DNA of 60,043 nt from the NCBI GenBank assembly GCA_949288955.1, contig CASEMS010000017.1:1-60043 (forward strand). Reading direction: 5' to 3'. The notes beneath the pieces are model-generated. The model was not told the origin of the DNA and ran no database searches. It was given only the letters and a program-made list of their open reading frames with translations. The DNA comes from an uncultured Lentisphaeraceae bacterium (GTDB lineage: Bacteria; Verrucomicrobiota; Kiritimatiellia; RFP12; DVOR01). Below are positions 32,140-40,640 of this stretch, one piece after another (position 1 is the first letter of the stretch; each line of letters opens with the position of its first letter). Made by a program: the position numbers and the translations under genes.

Positions 32140-32715
32140 TTAGTCGTTGGGCCTTGCCCCGCCGCGATAGGCCGCCACCGCCGCCTCGAAGGCCGGCGTC
32201 TTGGCGAACCCGCAGCTCTTGAACTCCGGGCAGAAGCCCCTGTAAACGCATTCCGGCACGCAACACTCGGCTAGCTCCGGCTGGCCGCCCGCGCGCAACG
32301 CCTCCACCACCTGGCCCCACGCCTCGCGCGTCTCCGGCGATGCCTGGCGGCAGAGCCGCTTGCGCGAGATGGAGAGAATGGCCTGCGCGTTGGCGATGCA
32401 CTCATGCGTCACCGGCGTGTCCTGCCGCGACGCGTTGCGATCCACCCCCGTGCGGTCGCTCCGCTGCGTGCTCACAAAATGATCGATGCCGAACTTGTGG
32501 CGCACCAGATGCACGCTCACCCAGCTCTTCAGCCCCACCCACTTCCAACGGAACACCAACTGGCGGATCGGCGAATGCTCCGCCAGAATCATCCGCTTCT
32601 TCCAGGCCGACGACGGCTCCCCCGCGCCCGCCTCACGATTGATGGTGGTGCGGGCGGCGTCCGCCACGTCGCGCCACGTCGATCGCGTCCCGTAAAACTC
32701 CAACTTCGGTGCCAT
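32140..32715 (-). CDS. ThyX-like flavin-dependent thymidylate synthase homologue with variant motif
   Basis: 191 aa from ATG 32715. The segment AEHSPIRQLVFRWKWVGLKSWVSVHLVRHKFGIDHFVSTQRSDR contains RHK followed after seven residues by Ser (R72-H73-K74...S82). That is the ThyX motif RHRx7S with Lys for the third residue. The following part is richer in Cys and charged residues than usual (AECCVPECVYRGFCPEFKSCGF near the C-terminus, possibly metal-binding). The function may still be dUMP methylation with FAD, but the altered motif makes this uncertain. It heads the seven-gene operon. Its ATG is 8 nt from the TATGCT box, leaving no room for a Shine-Dalgarno. Confidence 0.72.
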   Translation of the reverse strand: MAPKLEFYGTRSTWRDVADAARTTINREAGAGEPSSAWKKRMILAEHSPIRQLVFRWKWVGLKSWVSVHLVRHKFGIDHFVSTQRSDRTGVDRNASRQDTPVTHECIANAQAILSISRKRLCRQASPETREAWGQVVEALRAGGQPELAECCVPECVYRGFCPEFKSCGFAKTPAFEAAVAAYRGGARPND

Positions 32716-32723
32716 GGCCGGAA

Positions 32724-32729
32724 AGCATA
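32724..32729 (-). promoter_or_regulatory. -10 box for the thyX-mrp-exbBD-tonB-oppF operon, leaderless
   Basis: Minus-strand TTTTTGGTATGCT, with 8 nt between the box and ATG 32715. A start site at the usual distance would coincide with the ATG. Confidence 0.6.
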
Positions 32730-32748
32730 CCAAAAAGTCCCCACCCTG

Positions 32749-33642
32749 TCAGGTGCGCTTGCCCAACCCGAAGAGCTTGAGCGCGGCGCGGAAATCGGCG
32801 GGGAGCGGCGCGTGCGCGCGGATGTGCTGACCCACGATCAGCGGGTGCGGCAGCTCCAACTCCTGCGCGTGCAGCATCTGCCGGGTGACGGAGAGGACGC
32901 GCGGGTCGTCGGACTTCTTCACGCCATACTGCCGATCCCCCACCACGGGGTGGCGGATGCCGGCGAGATGGCGGCGGATCTGGTGCGTGCGCCCCGTCTC
33001 GATGCGCAGGGAAAGGAAGGTGGCGTCGGGCGTCGCGCGCAGACGCTTCAGGTGCGTCACGGCGCGCTCGCCGTCGAGCGTCTCGGTGAGGGTGCTGGCC
33101 TGGCGCTCCACCTCGCCGGCGACGATGGCGGCGTAATGCTTGAGCACGCGGTGGGTCTTGAACATCGCGATGGCCGCCTCCAACGCCTCCGCCGTCTTGG
33201 CGAAGAGGAGCACGCCGGAGGTCTCGCGGTCCAAGCGATGCACCGCGGCGATGTCGGGGTTGCCCTCCTGTGTGCGGAGGAGCTCCTCGGCGGAGTCGCG
33301 GCCCTGGGTCAGCACCCCGGCGGGCTTGTCGGCGGCCAGGTAATGCGCGTCCTGCCAAAGAATCCGGATGTGCGGCCGACGGTCGGCCGTCTTGTCCTGA
33401 TGGGCGCCCGTGCCCGTGCGCACCACGAAGGCCACCTTGTCGCCCGGGCGGAGGGCATGGCGGGCGATCCAGACGAGTTTGCGGTTCACCCACACCACCC
33501 GCGCGTCAAGCATCGCCTTGGCGGCGCGCTTGGTCATGCGCAGGCGGTTCGCCAGGAAGTCCTGCAACGAGACCCCCTCCTCCTCGCGCGTAACAATGGC
33601 AATCTTGGGCTTGGCGCCCGGCGGCGGTTGCGTCGGCCTCAT
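32749..33642 (-). CDS. RluA-family pseudouridine synthase
   Basis: 297 aa; isomerises specific uridines in rRNA or tRNA. The start is ATG 33642, with GGGGAGG 9 nt upstream. An N-terminal S4-like RNA-binding segment (VSLQDFLANRLRMTKRAAKAMLDARVVWVNRKLV) precedes the catalytic domain: ADKPAGVLTQG, catalytic Asp in AAVHRLDRETSGVLLF, then LKHYAAIVAGEV, LRIETGRTHQIRRHLAGIRHPVVGDRQYG. The exact uridine target is not predictable. It follows the aminotransferase by 20 nt, probably the third gene of the lrp operon. Confidence 0.93.
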   Translation of the reverse strand: MRPTQPPPGAKPKIAIVTREEEGVSLQDFLANRLRMTKRAAKAMLDARVVWVNRKLVWIARHALRPGDKVAFVVRTGTGAHQDKTADRRPHIRILWQDAHYLAADKPAGVLTQGRDSAEELLRTQEGNPDIAAVHRLDRETSGVLLFAKTAEALEAAIAMFKTHRVLKHYAAIVAGEVERQASTLTETLDGERAVTHLKRLRATPDATFLSLRIETGRTHQIRRHLAGIRHPVVGDRQYGVKKSDDPRVLSVTRQMLHAQELELPHPLIVGQHIRAHAPLPADFRAALKLFGLGKRT

Positions 33643-33662
33643 CGGCACACCTCCCCTTTCGC

Positions 33663-34829
33663 TCACAAGGTCTTGACGAAACACGCGATGCGCGCGGCGG
33701 CCTCCTTCAGCTGTTCCATGCCCGTGGCATAGGAGCACCGTACGAAGCCCTCGCCGCACGCGCCGAAGGCCGTGCCCGGCACGACGGCCACGTTCTCCGC
33801 GTCCAACAGGCGCACGGCGAACTCCCGCGCGCTCAGCCCGAACTTCCCAATCTGCGGGAAGGCGTAGAAGGCGCCCGCCGGGTTGTGCATCGGGATACCC
33901 GCCTCCGCGAAGGCCGCCCGCAGGAAGTTCCGCCGCATCTCATAGGCCCGGAGCATCGGCGCCATATCCTCCGCCGGCTGGCGCATCGCCTCCAACGCCG
34001 CGTACTGCGAGGGCGTGCTCGCGCACATGATCGCGTACTGATGGATCTTGAGGACGGTGTCCATCAGCCACGCCGGCGCGCAGACATAGGCCATGCGGAA
34101 ACCCGTCATCGCCCATGCCTTCGAGTACCCGTGCAGCAGCACCAACCGCTCCCGCAACGCCGGCACCGAGGCGAACGACACATGGCGCCGACCGCCCCAC
34201 GTCAGCTCCGCGTAGATCTCGTCCGAAATCAGGATCAGGTCGTGGCGGATCACGAAGTCCGCGATGGCCTCCACGTCCGCCCGCTCCAGCACCGCCCCCG
34301 TTGGGTTGTTCGGGAAGTTCACCACCAACGCCTTCGTCCGCGGCGTCACCTTGGCCTCAAGCGCCTCCACCGACAGGCGGAAGTTGTCCTCCACGTGCGT
34401 CTCCACCGGCACCGGCACGCCGTGGGCCATCGCGATCTCCGGGCCATAGCTCACGAAGCACGGCTCATGGTAGAGCACCTCGTCACCGGGATTCAGCAAC
34501 GCCCGCAGCGTCACGTCCAGCCCCTCCGAGGCCCCCACCGTCACCAACACCTCGTGCGCCGGGTCGTAATCCCCCCCGAAGCGCTCCTTCACATAGGCCG
34601 CGATCGCCTGCCTCAGCGGCATCATCCCCGCGTTGCCCGTGTAATGCGAGCACCCCTGCTCCAGCGACGCGATCGCCGCCTCGCGCGTGTGCCACGCCGT
34701 GTCGAAGTCAGGCTCGCCGATCGCCAGCGAGATCACCCCCTGGCGCGTGCTCACGATGTCGAAAAACTCCCGGATCCCGCTCTTGGGCAAGTCCACGATG
34801 TGCCGGGCCAACCGCTGATGTGCGTCCAT
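33663..34829 (-). CDS. class I/II pyridoxal-phosphate aminotransferase
   Basis: 388 aa. Fold type I aminotransferase: VSLAIGEPDF-type start (VISLAIGEPDFDT), SEGLDVTLRALLNPGDEV, NNPTG at 174-178, D203 in ISDEIYAEL, catalytic K237 in LLHGYSKAWAMTGFR (R245) and the substrate Arg near the C-terminus (FVRCSYATG). The sequence is nearest to the aspartate/alanine aminotransferase group in general style; the amino acid substrate is not assigned. It is coupled to the Lrp gene upstream (GTGATG overlap), suggesting Lrp controls it in response to an amino acid. Confidence 0.92.
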   Translation of the reverse strand: MDAHQRLARHIVDLPKSGIREFFDIVSTRQGVISLAIGEPDFDTAWHTREAAIASLEQGCSHYTGNAGMMPLRQAIAAYVKERFGGDYDPAHEVLVTVGASEGLDVTLRALLNPGDEVLYHEPCFVSYGPEIAMAHGVPVPVETHVEDNFRLSVEALEAKVTPRTKALVVNFPNNPTGAVLERADVEAIADFVIRHDLILISDEIYAELTWGGRRHVSFASVPALRERLVLLHGYSKAWAMTGFRMAYVCAPAWLMDTVLKIHQYAIMCASTPSQYAALEAMRQPAEDMAPMLRAYEMRRNFLRAAFAEAGIPMHNPAGAFYAFPQIGKFGLSAREFAVRLLDAENVAVVPGTAFGACGEGFVRCSYATGMEQLKEAAARIACFVKTL

Positions 34830-35311
34830 CACGGCGTCACCGCCAATCGCTTGTCCTCGCCCGGCTTGGCCATCAACACCCCATTCTGCTTATAGGTCTT
34901 CAGGCGGAAGTGGGTCGCCGTCGAAAGCACCCCATGGATCGTCGCCAGCTTCTCGCTCACGAAACGCGCCACCGACAGCAGGCTCTCCCCCCGCACGAAG
35001 AGCAGCAGGTCGTAGCCGCCGCTCATCAGATAGGTCGCCTCCACCTCCTCGAAGCGGCTCACCTGCTCCGCGATGCGGTTGAACCCACCCTCGCGCTCCG
35101 GCGTCACCCGCACCTCAATCACGGCGTTCACGTGCGCGCGCGGCGCCAGATCCTCGTTCACGATGGCCTGCCACCCGCGGATCACCCCCTCGCGCTCCAA
35201 ACGCGCGATCGCCGCCTCCACCTCGCCCACCGGCACGCCAAGCATCATCGCCATCGTCTCCGGCGACTCCTTCGCGTTGTTGCGCAAGATCTCCAAAAGG
35301 CTCTCTTCCAT
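34829..35311 (-). CDS. Lrp/AsnC-family transcriptional regulator
   Basis: 160 aa, start ATG 35311 with GGAAGGAG upstream. The N-terminal winged helix (LLEILRNNAKESPETMAMMLGVPVGEVEAAIARLEREGVIRGWQAIVN) precedes a C-terminal RAM ligand-binding/oligomerisation domain (AVIEVRVTPEREGGFNRIAEQVSRFEEVEATYLMSGGYDLLLFVRGESLLSVARFVSEKLATIHGV). It probably autoregulates and controls the overlapping aminotransferase gene. Confidence 0.93.
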   Translation of the reverse strand: MEESLLEILRNNAKESPETMAMMLGVPVGEVEAAIARLEREGVIRGWQAIVNEDLAPRAHVNAVIEVRVTPEREGGFNRIAEQVSRFEEVEATYLMSGGYDLLLFVRGESLLSVARFVSEKLATIHGVLSTATHFRLKTYKQNGVLMAKPGEDKRLAVTP

Positions 35312-35332
35312 CGGCCGCTCCTTCCAAGGTAC

Positions 35333-35360
35333 AAAAAAAGACTGCGGGGCGCGCCCCACA
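35333..35360 (-). terminator. terminator downstream of tRNA-Gln
   Basis: Minus-strand stem TG-GGGGCGCGCCCC-CA type (35343-35360), then TTTTTTT. It separates the tRNA transcript from lrp. Confidence 0.75.
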
Positions 35361-35369
35361 ATCCCAAGT

Positions 35370-35443
35370 TGGTTGCCTCACAAGGATTCGAACCTTGACA
35401 AACTGATCCAGAGTCAGTTGTGCTACCGTTACACCATGAGGCA
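35370..35443 (-). tRNA. tRNA-Gln (anticodon CTG), CCA encoded
   Basis: Minus strand: acceptor stem TGCCTCA (35443-35437) pairs with TGAGGCA (35380-35374), followed by discriminator A and CCA (35373-35370). The anticodon arm is ACTGA-CT-CTG-GA-TCAGT. The T-arm has the standard GTTCGAATC. All four stems close, so the gene looks functional. Anticodon CTG reads CAG (Gln). Confidence 0.96.
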
Positions 35444-35465
35444 AAATCGGCGTAAAAACAGGCAT

Positions 35466-35471
35466 ATGATA
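35466..35471 (-). promoter_or_regulatory. -10-like box for tRNA-Gln
   Basis: Minus-strand TTGCTATCAT, 22 nt upstream of the mature tRNA 5' end. Confidence 0.45.
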
Positions 35472-35680
35472 GCAAATCACCCTCCCCCGCGCAAGCGGTT
35501 TTTTCGCGTCGCCCCGTCTTGGATCGTCCACATCGTGATTGCGCAGAAGAAAGGAAGACGCGAAAGAGAAAACCAAGGTGGACTGGCAGAGGTCAAAGCA
35601 GAGCACGGGAAGGAAGCCTTAGGGCAACAAGGATTGTCTGCCGCGACTTGCCGGACACGCACACCTTCATGGCTCCGACC

Positions 35681-36034
35681 TCATTCATACGTCATGATGG
35701 TGTCGCGAAGCACGGTTCCCTCTGAATAAATCCTTATCGTTTTGCGGACGCAGCGCCCCTCGCGCCGTGTAAAGTCCAACACACCCTTGAGGCCATTGAG
35801 CATGACTTCCACCCGATAGTCCCCATCGTCTTTTATCTGCTTGGGCACAACCATGACCTCTATCTCACGGCCCCCAAGCGCCTTTGGGGACATCATCGCG
35901 CCAGGTTCGCAATTGCTCAAAAAGTGCTCCAACACCTCAATGTCATCGTGAGTCCCCCGCGAGCCATTTTCGCAAGAAAACAACACGATCACAAAAACGA
36001 GCACCACCAACCCAAATGCCAGGACTTTGCTCAT
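35681..36034 (-). CDS. small predicted lipoprotein, 117 aa
   Basis: Start ATG 36034 (MSKVLAFGLVVLVFVIVLFSC): hydrophobic signal plus LFSC lipobox. The mature part is small, mixed charged (EVLEHFLSNCEPGAMMSPKALGGREIEVMVVPKQIKDDGDYRVEVMLNGLKG), probably a beta-rich periplasmic domain. No family recognised. Third gene of a lower-GC minus-strand cluster. Confidence 0.6.
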   Translation of the reverse strand: MSKVLAFGLVVLVFVIVLFSCENGSRGTHDDIEVLEHFLSNCEPGAMMSPKALGGREIEVMVVPKQIKDDGDYRVEVMLNGLKGVLDFTRREGRCVRKTIRIYSEGTVLRDTIMTYE

Positions 36035-36121
36035 AACCCTCCATTCTCCCCTGCTTGTTGGCCTAAGCTTCCGTGACGCCGCCTGCCATGTTTCTCGGTG
36101 AGCAGCGCCCCCCCATTCCAC

Positions 36122-36334
36122 CTATTCTTTGGACGATTTAATGCCAAACAAAGGGAAGATCGTTTTGTATGTCTCTAAATGTCGATAAAGATTCCCCGCC
36201 AAAAACAGTGGGATCGTCAGACAGGCAGGGACATATCGGCGACGCCTAGGATTTTCAATCTGCCGAACTTCGGCAACGATCGAACCCACAGCCGCAACAT
36301 AAACGAGAATAAGAACAACAAGGCGCGTCTTCAT
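36122..36334 (-). CDS. small membrane protein, 70 aa
   Basis: Two hydrophobic segments (LVVLILVYVAAVGSIVA, about 5-21; PACLTIPLFLAGNLY, about 36-50) are separated by a basic loop (ENPRRRRYV). No family recognised. 6 nt after the preceding small membrane gene; lower GC than flanking chromosome. Confidence 0.55.
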   Translation of the reverse strand: MKTRLVVLILVYVAAVGSIVAEVRQIENPRRRRYVPACLTIPLFLAGNLYRHLETYKTIFPLFGIKSSKE

Positions 36335-36340
36335 GATGCC

Positions 36341-36574
36341 TCAACAAACCCTTATTTTGTGGCCGAGAACGGCGTAAAGCAACAGCAAAAGGAGGTAGAA
36401 GACCGGCCATTTTAGCGTGAATAGGCATGGCACCGTAAAGCCAAGCAAAAGTGATCCGAGCAACCATTTGAACTCTTCCGGATACAACCAACCAAATCGA
36501 AGGCAAAACCATAACATGGCACAGGTCAGCGTTAGAAACAATAATGACCGTTCGTGAATGTCTAACTGTGCCAT
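36341..36574 (-). CDS. small multi-span membrane protein, 77 aa
   Basis: About three hydrophobic segments (LLFLTLTCAMLWFCLRFGWLY; LLGSLLLGFTVPCLFTL; VFYLLLLLLYAVLG). No family recognised. First gene of the cluster; AAAGGAAAGGAA-type purine tract upstream of ATG 36574 and a TATACT box at 36633. Confidence 0.55.
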   Translation of the reverse strand: MAQLDIHERSLLFLTLTCAMLWFCLRFGWLYPEEFKWLLGSLLLGFTVPCLFTLKWPVFYLLLLLLYAVLGHKIRVC

Positions 36575-36632
36575 TACTTGTTCCTTTCCTTTCCGACTTC
36601 TTGGTTACGCAACCGCAACTCCGATTGTTTTC

Positions 36633-36638
36633 AGTATA
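36633..36638 (-). promoter_or_regulatory. -10-like box for the small membrane-protein cluster
   Basis: Minus-strand GGCTATACT about 58 nt upstream of ATG 36574. Confidence 0.45.
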
Positions 36639-36801
36639 GCCTAATCACTATCCCTGCGCAAGGATGTTTCGATCGTGCCCGGAGGAAACACTGGAAGCGG
36701 GCAACTTCCGGCACGCTTGGCACGCCCATTGTGCGCATCGCACGCGCTTGACGCAGCGGTTCCCAAGAGCCCCATTGGAAAGGTGGGTTGTTGATAACTT
36801 T

Positions 36802-36884
36802 GGATCGGCGGCTGAGCCGACGTGGATCAGCCGCTGAGCCGAGGTGGATCAGCCGCTGATCCAAGGTGGCTCGGCCGCCAATCC
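36802..36884. repeat. R1 palindromic repeat cluster (4 units)
   Basis: Units at 36802, 36824, 36846 and 36868. The unit at 36846-36862 is the perfect palindrome GGATCAGC-C-GCTGATCC. It lies between divergent transcription units; nothing else gene-like is seen in 36575-36999. Confidence 0.93.
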
Positions 36885-36999
36885 AAAATCATTGACAGCC
36901 CCCACCCTCCCAGTGCCCGGCCATCCTCTTCCCCGTGCGGGATGCGACCGAGCCTCCACACGCGCGATCGTGAATCATGCCGGACAGCAGGGAGTGTGC

Positions 37000-37005
37000 T
37001 ACACT
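37000..37005 (+). promoter_or_regulatory. -10 box for bioF, leaderless
   Basis: GTGTGCTACACT; only 6 nt separate the box from ATG 37012. Confidence 0.6.
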
Positions 37006-37011
37006 AGGCGC

Positions 37012-38139
37012 ATGGATTTCGCGACACGGATTGAGACGACGTTGGAGGCGTTGAGGGCCAAGGGCTGTCTACGGGTGTTGCCGCAGACCCCGGAGGGGCT
37101 TGTCAATCTTTCCAGCAATGACTATCTTGGCCTTTTGGAGGACGATGCCCTGCGGGAGGCCTTTTACGCCCAGCTCTCGGGCCACGCGCGGCTGCTGAGC
37201 GCGGCGAGCGCGCGGCTGCTCACGGGGAACACGCCGGAGGCGGAGGCGTTGGAGGCCGATTTGGCGGCGGCCTATGGCGCGGAGGCGGCATTGGTCTTCG
37301 ATTCCGGCTACCACGCCAACACCGCCATCGTGCCCGCCCTCGCAGGCCCCAACACGTTGATCCTGGCCGACAAACTCTGCCACGCGAGCATGATCGACGG
37401 CATCCGTGCCTCGGGCTGCAAGTTCTTCCGTTACCGCCACAACGACCTCGCGCACGCCAGTCAGCTCCTGGAGCGCCACGCCAAGGCCTTCGACGACGTG
37501 ATCGTGATGACCGAGAGCGTCTTCTCGATGGATGGCGACCGCACGGACCTGGCCGCTTTCGTGGCCCTGAAGCGCGATTTCCCGAACGTCGCGCTCTACC
37601 TTGACGAGGCGCACGGCGTGGGCGTCTTCGGGGAGACGGGGCTGGGCTGCGCCCACGAGGCGGGGCTCCATGGCGCGATCGACCTGTTGGTGGGGACGTG
37701 CGGGAAGGCGTGGTGCTCGCTCGGCGCCTACGTCATCTGCCGACGGGCGGTGCGCGACCTGCTGATCAACCGCGCGCGCCCCTTCATCTTCACCACCGCC
37801 CTGCCGCCGATCAACCTCGCGTGGACGCGCTTCGTGCTGCACGCCTTCCCGGCGATGGCGGCGCGCCGCGCCCGCCTCCGCGCGATGGGGCGGCGACTGG
37901 CCGAGGCCATCCGCGCCACGGGTCGCGCGTGCGTGAGCGACTCGCAGATCGTCCCCTACCTGGTCGGCGCCAACGAGGCCGCCGTGGCCGAGGCCGCGCG
38001 TTTCCGCGCGGCGGGCTTCCACGTGCTGCCCATCCGCCCGCCGACGGTGCCCGAGGGCACGGCCCGCCTGCGCCTCTCCCTCACCGCGTCGCTCCCCGAC
38101 GCCGCCTTCGACCGCCTCCTGGGGCTGATCAATGGCTGA
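37012..38139 (+). CDS. bioF: 8-amino-7-oxononanoate synthase
   Basis: 375 aa. Condenses pimeloyl thioester with alanine to KAPA, the first ring-building step of biotin synthesis. Alpha-oxoamine synthase signatures: LSSNDYLGL, SARLLTGNTPEAEALEADLA, FDSGYHANTAIVPAL, DKLCHASMIDG, DEAHGVGVFGETGLG (D198, H201) and PLP lysine K232 in VGTCGKAWCSLGAY. No Shine-Dalgarno is present and the ATG is 6 nt after the TACACT box. It overlaps recD2 by 8 nt. BioA is encoded 6 kb downstream at 44179. Confidence 0.92.
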   Translation: MDFATRIETTLEALRAKGCLRVLPQTPEGLVNLSSNDYLGLLEDDALREAFYAQLSGHARLLSAASARLLTGNTPEAEALEADLAAAYGAEAALVFDSGYHANTAIVPALAGPNTLILADKLCHASMIDGIRASGCKFFRYRHNDLAHASQLLERHAKAFDDVIVMTESVFSMDGDRTDLAAFVALKRDFPNVALYLDEAHGVGVFGETGLGCAHEAGLHGAIDLLVGTCGKAWCSLGAYVICRRAVRDLLINRARPFIFTTALPPINLAWTRFVLHAFPAMAARRARLRAMGRRLAEAIRATGRACVSDSQIVPYLVGANEAAVAEAARFRAAGFHVLPIRPPTVPEGTARLRLSLTASLPDAAFDRLLGLING

Positions 38140-40327
38140 CGAGGCCGGGCAGGTAACGGGGACGGTGGAGAGCGTGGTCTTCCGCAACGAGGAGACCGGC
38201 TACACCGTGCTCAGCGTGCGCCCGGTGGCCGAGCAGATTGGGGACGACCGCCGGCTGACGGTGGTGGGCAAGTGCGCGACGGTCTGGCCGGGGGAGGAGA
38301 TCACGGCGGTGGGGCGATGGGCCGACGACCCGCGTTTCGGTCGGCAGTTCCGCGCGGAGACGCTCACGTGCGTGGCTCCGACCTCGGCCGCGGGCATCCA
38401 ACGTTTCCTCGCCAGCGGACTGATCCGGGGAATCGGGCCGAAGCTGGCGGAGGCGATCGTGCGGCGTTTCGGGACGGACGCGGTGTGGATCCTGGACAAC
38501 CGTCCCGACCGCCTGCGGGAGGTGCAGGGGTTGGGGGCGAAGAAGTGCGCGCAGATCCGCAAGTCGTGGTCGGAGCAACGGCAAAGCCACGACACGATGA
38601 TCTATCTCCAATCGCAGGGGATCGGCACGGGCCAGGCGGCGCGGATCTGGCGGCGTTACGGGCCGGACGCCATCGCCATCGTCAAGCGCAACCCTTATCG
38701 GTTGGCGGAGGATGTGCGCGGGATCGGCTTTCTGACGGCGGACCGCATCGCGCTGAGCATGGGCATCGCGAAGGATTCGGAGCTGCGAGCGGAGGCGGGG
38801 CTGCTGCATTGCCTGAGGACGGCGGCGGAGGACGGCGGGCACGTCTACCTGAGGCAGTCCGAGCTGTTGCTGACGGCGAACGACACGCTGGGCATCCCGG
38901 TGGAGCGGCTGAACGAGGCGCTGACCGTGGACGCCCAGCGCCAGGTGGTCGTCATAGAAGAGGACCGCGTCTACCTGGCCAACCATTACGCCGACGAGGT
39001 GGCCGTCGCCACCCGCCTCGCGGCGCTCCTGCGCGCCAAGCAGTCCTTCCGCCCCATCGTGGCCGACAAGGCGGTGGCCTGGGCCGAGCAACGGATGGGC
39101 CTGACCCTCGCCGGCGCGCAGCATCAGGCGCTGCGGATGGCGGTGAGCGAGAAGGTCTCGGTGGTGACCGGCGGCCCGGGCGTCGGCAAGACCACCATCA
39201 TCAAAGCCCTCTGCGCGATCTTCTCCGCCCGCCGCCTGCGCCTCTTCCTGGCGGCGCCGACGGGCCGCGCGGCCAAGCGGATGAACGAATCGACCGGCTT
39301 CCAGGCCACCACGCTGCACCGCCTGCTCAAGTATCAGCCGCAGACGGGAGGCTTCCTCTATGGGCTTGACAACCGTATCGCGGGCGACGTCTTCATCGTG
39401 GACGAGTGCTCCATGCTCGACGCCGCCCTCACCCGCAAGTTCCTGGAGGCCCTGCCCGACGCCGCCACCCTCGTGCTCGTAGGCGACGCGGATCAGCTGC
39501 CAAGCGTGGGCGCGGGCAACGTGCTGGGCGACCTGATTGCCTCGGAGACCATCCCCTGCGCGCGCCTCACCGCCATCTTCCGCCAGGACGCCTCCGGCTA
39601 CATCGTCCGCAACGCCCACCGCGTCAACCGCGGCGAGACCTTCGAGCTGCCCCCGCCCGGGCGCGACAGCGACTTCTATTTCATCGAGGCCGCGGATCCC
39701 GCCAAGGCGCAGGACATCATGCTTCGCATGGTAACACGCCGCATCCCCGCCCGCTTCGGCCTCGACCCCGCCCTCGACGTGCAGGTCCTCACCCCCATGC
39801 GCCGCGCCGAGCTGGGCACCGACCGCCTCAACGCGCTGCTCCAGGCGCACCTGAACCCCTCCGGCCCCGAGCTCCTGCGCGGCAGCGTCGCCTTCCGCCG
39901 CCACGACCGCGTGATGCAGATCGCCAACGACTACGACAAGGACGTCTTCAACGGCGACATCGGCTTCGTCCTCGACGCCGACCCCGAGGGCCACACGCTC
40001 ACCGTGGACTTCGACGGTCGCCGCGTTACCTATAAGCAGGACGAGCTGGACGAACTGACGCTGGCCTACGCCTGTAGCATCCACAAGTCGCAAGGCAGCG
40101 AATACCCCGCCGTCGTCATCATCCTCCACACCCAGCACTTCAAGCTCCTGCGCAAGAACCTCCTCTACACCGCCCTCACCCGAGGCAAACGCCTGGTCGT
40201 CGTCATCGGCTCCTCCAAGGCCGTCTGGATTGCCCTCCACGCCGAGGCCGACCTCCGCCGCCAGACCACCCTGGCCCAACGCCTCCGCCTCCTCACCCAA
40301 TCCTCCCCGGCCCCCAACCCCGCTTGA
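38132..40327 (+). CDS. recD2: RecD2-type DNA helicase
   Basis: 731 aa, 5'-3' superfamily 1B helicase without RecBC partners, used in repair and replication stress. The N-terminal OB-like and helix-hairpin-helix region (1-230) includes GIGPKLAEAIV, LREVQGLGAKKCAQI and LAEDVRGIGFLTADRIA. The helicase core has Walker A GGPGVGKT at 347-354, then DECSML (Walker B), VLVGDADQLPSVGAGNVLGDL, and late motifs LAYACSIHKSQGSEYPAVVI and LYTALTRGKR. Full length for the family. It starts within bioF. Confidence 0.95.
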   Translation: MADEAGQVTGTVESVVFRNEETGYTVLSVRPVAEQIGDDRRLTVVGKCATVWPGEEITAVGRWADDPRFGRQFRAETLTCVAPTSAAGIQRFLASGLIRGIGPKLAEAIVRRFGTDAVWILDNRPDRLREVQGLGAKKCAQIRKSWSEQRQSHDTMIYLQSQGIGTGQAARIWRRYGPDAIAIVKRNPYRLAEDVRGIGFLTADRIALSMGIAKDSELRAEAGLLHCLRTAAEDGGHVYLRQSELLLTANDTLGIPVERLNEALTVDAQRQVVVIEEDRVYLANHYADEVAVATRLAALLRAKQSFRPIVADKAVAWAEQRMGLTLAGAQHQALRMAVSEKVSVVTGGPGVGKTTIIKALCAIFSARRLRLFLAAPTGRAAKRMNESTGFQATTLHRLLKYQPQTGGFLYGLDNRIAGDVFIVDECSMLDAALTRKFLEALPDAATLVLVGDADQLPSVGAGNVLGDLIASETIPCARLTAIFRQDASGYIVRNAHRVNRGETFELPPPGRDSDFYFIEAADPAKAQDIMLRMVTRRIPARFGLDPALDVQVLTPMRRAELGTDRLNALLQAHLNPSGPELLRGSVAFRRHDRVMQIANDYDKDVFNGDIGFVLDADPEGHTLTVDFDGRRVTYKQDELDELTLAYACSIHKSQGSEYPAVVIILHTQHFKLLRKNLLYTALTRGKRLVVVIGSSKAVWIALHAEADLRRQTTLAQRLRLLTQSSPAPNPA

Positions 40328-40640
40328 GGCGCGGCCTCTCAAGCAACGACATCCGACACGCCTACCACGGCGGGGGGAGATCACGGAGGGCACGAAGGGG
40401 GACGGGGGGCAATCACAACGGACACAAAGGACACAAAGGGGGGCGCGGGCGTGGCCCGCGCAGGACTGGATGGACGCCGAGGGAAACCGCAGATTGCGCA
40501 GATTAGGGCAGATTTTGGGTCGGCTACCGCCGACGGGACTGCCAGAGGAGGGAGATCACAGAGGACACGAAGGGGGACACGAAGGAACACGAAGCACGAC
40601 GGGTATGACGGGATGACAGGCATGGCGAGAGCACTCACAA

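Noticed and set aside
38129..40393. A 754-codon minus-strand frame opposite recD2
   Set aside because: Antisense shadow; recD2 motifs on the plus strand are complete.
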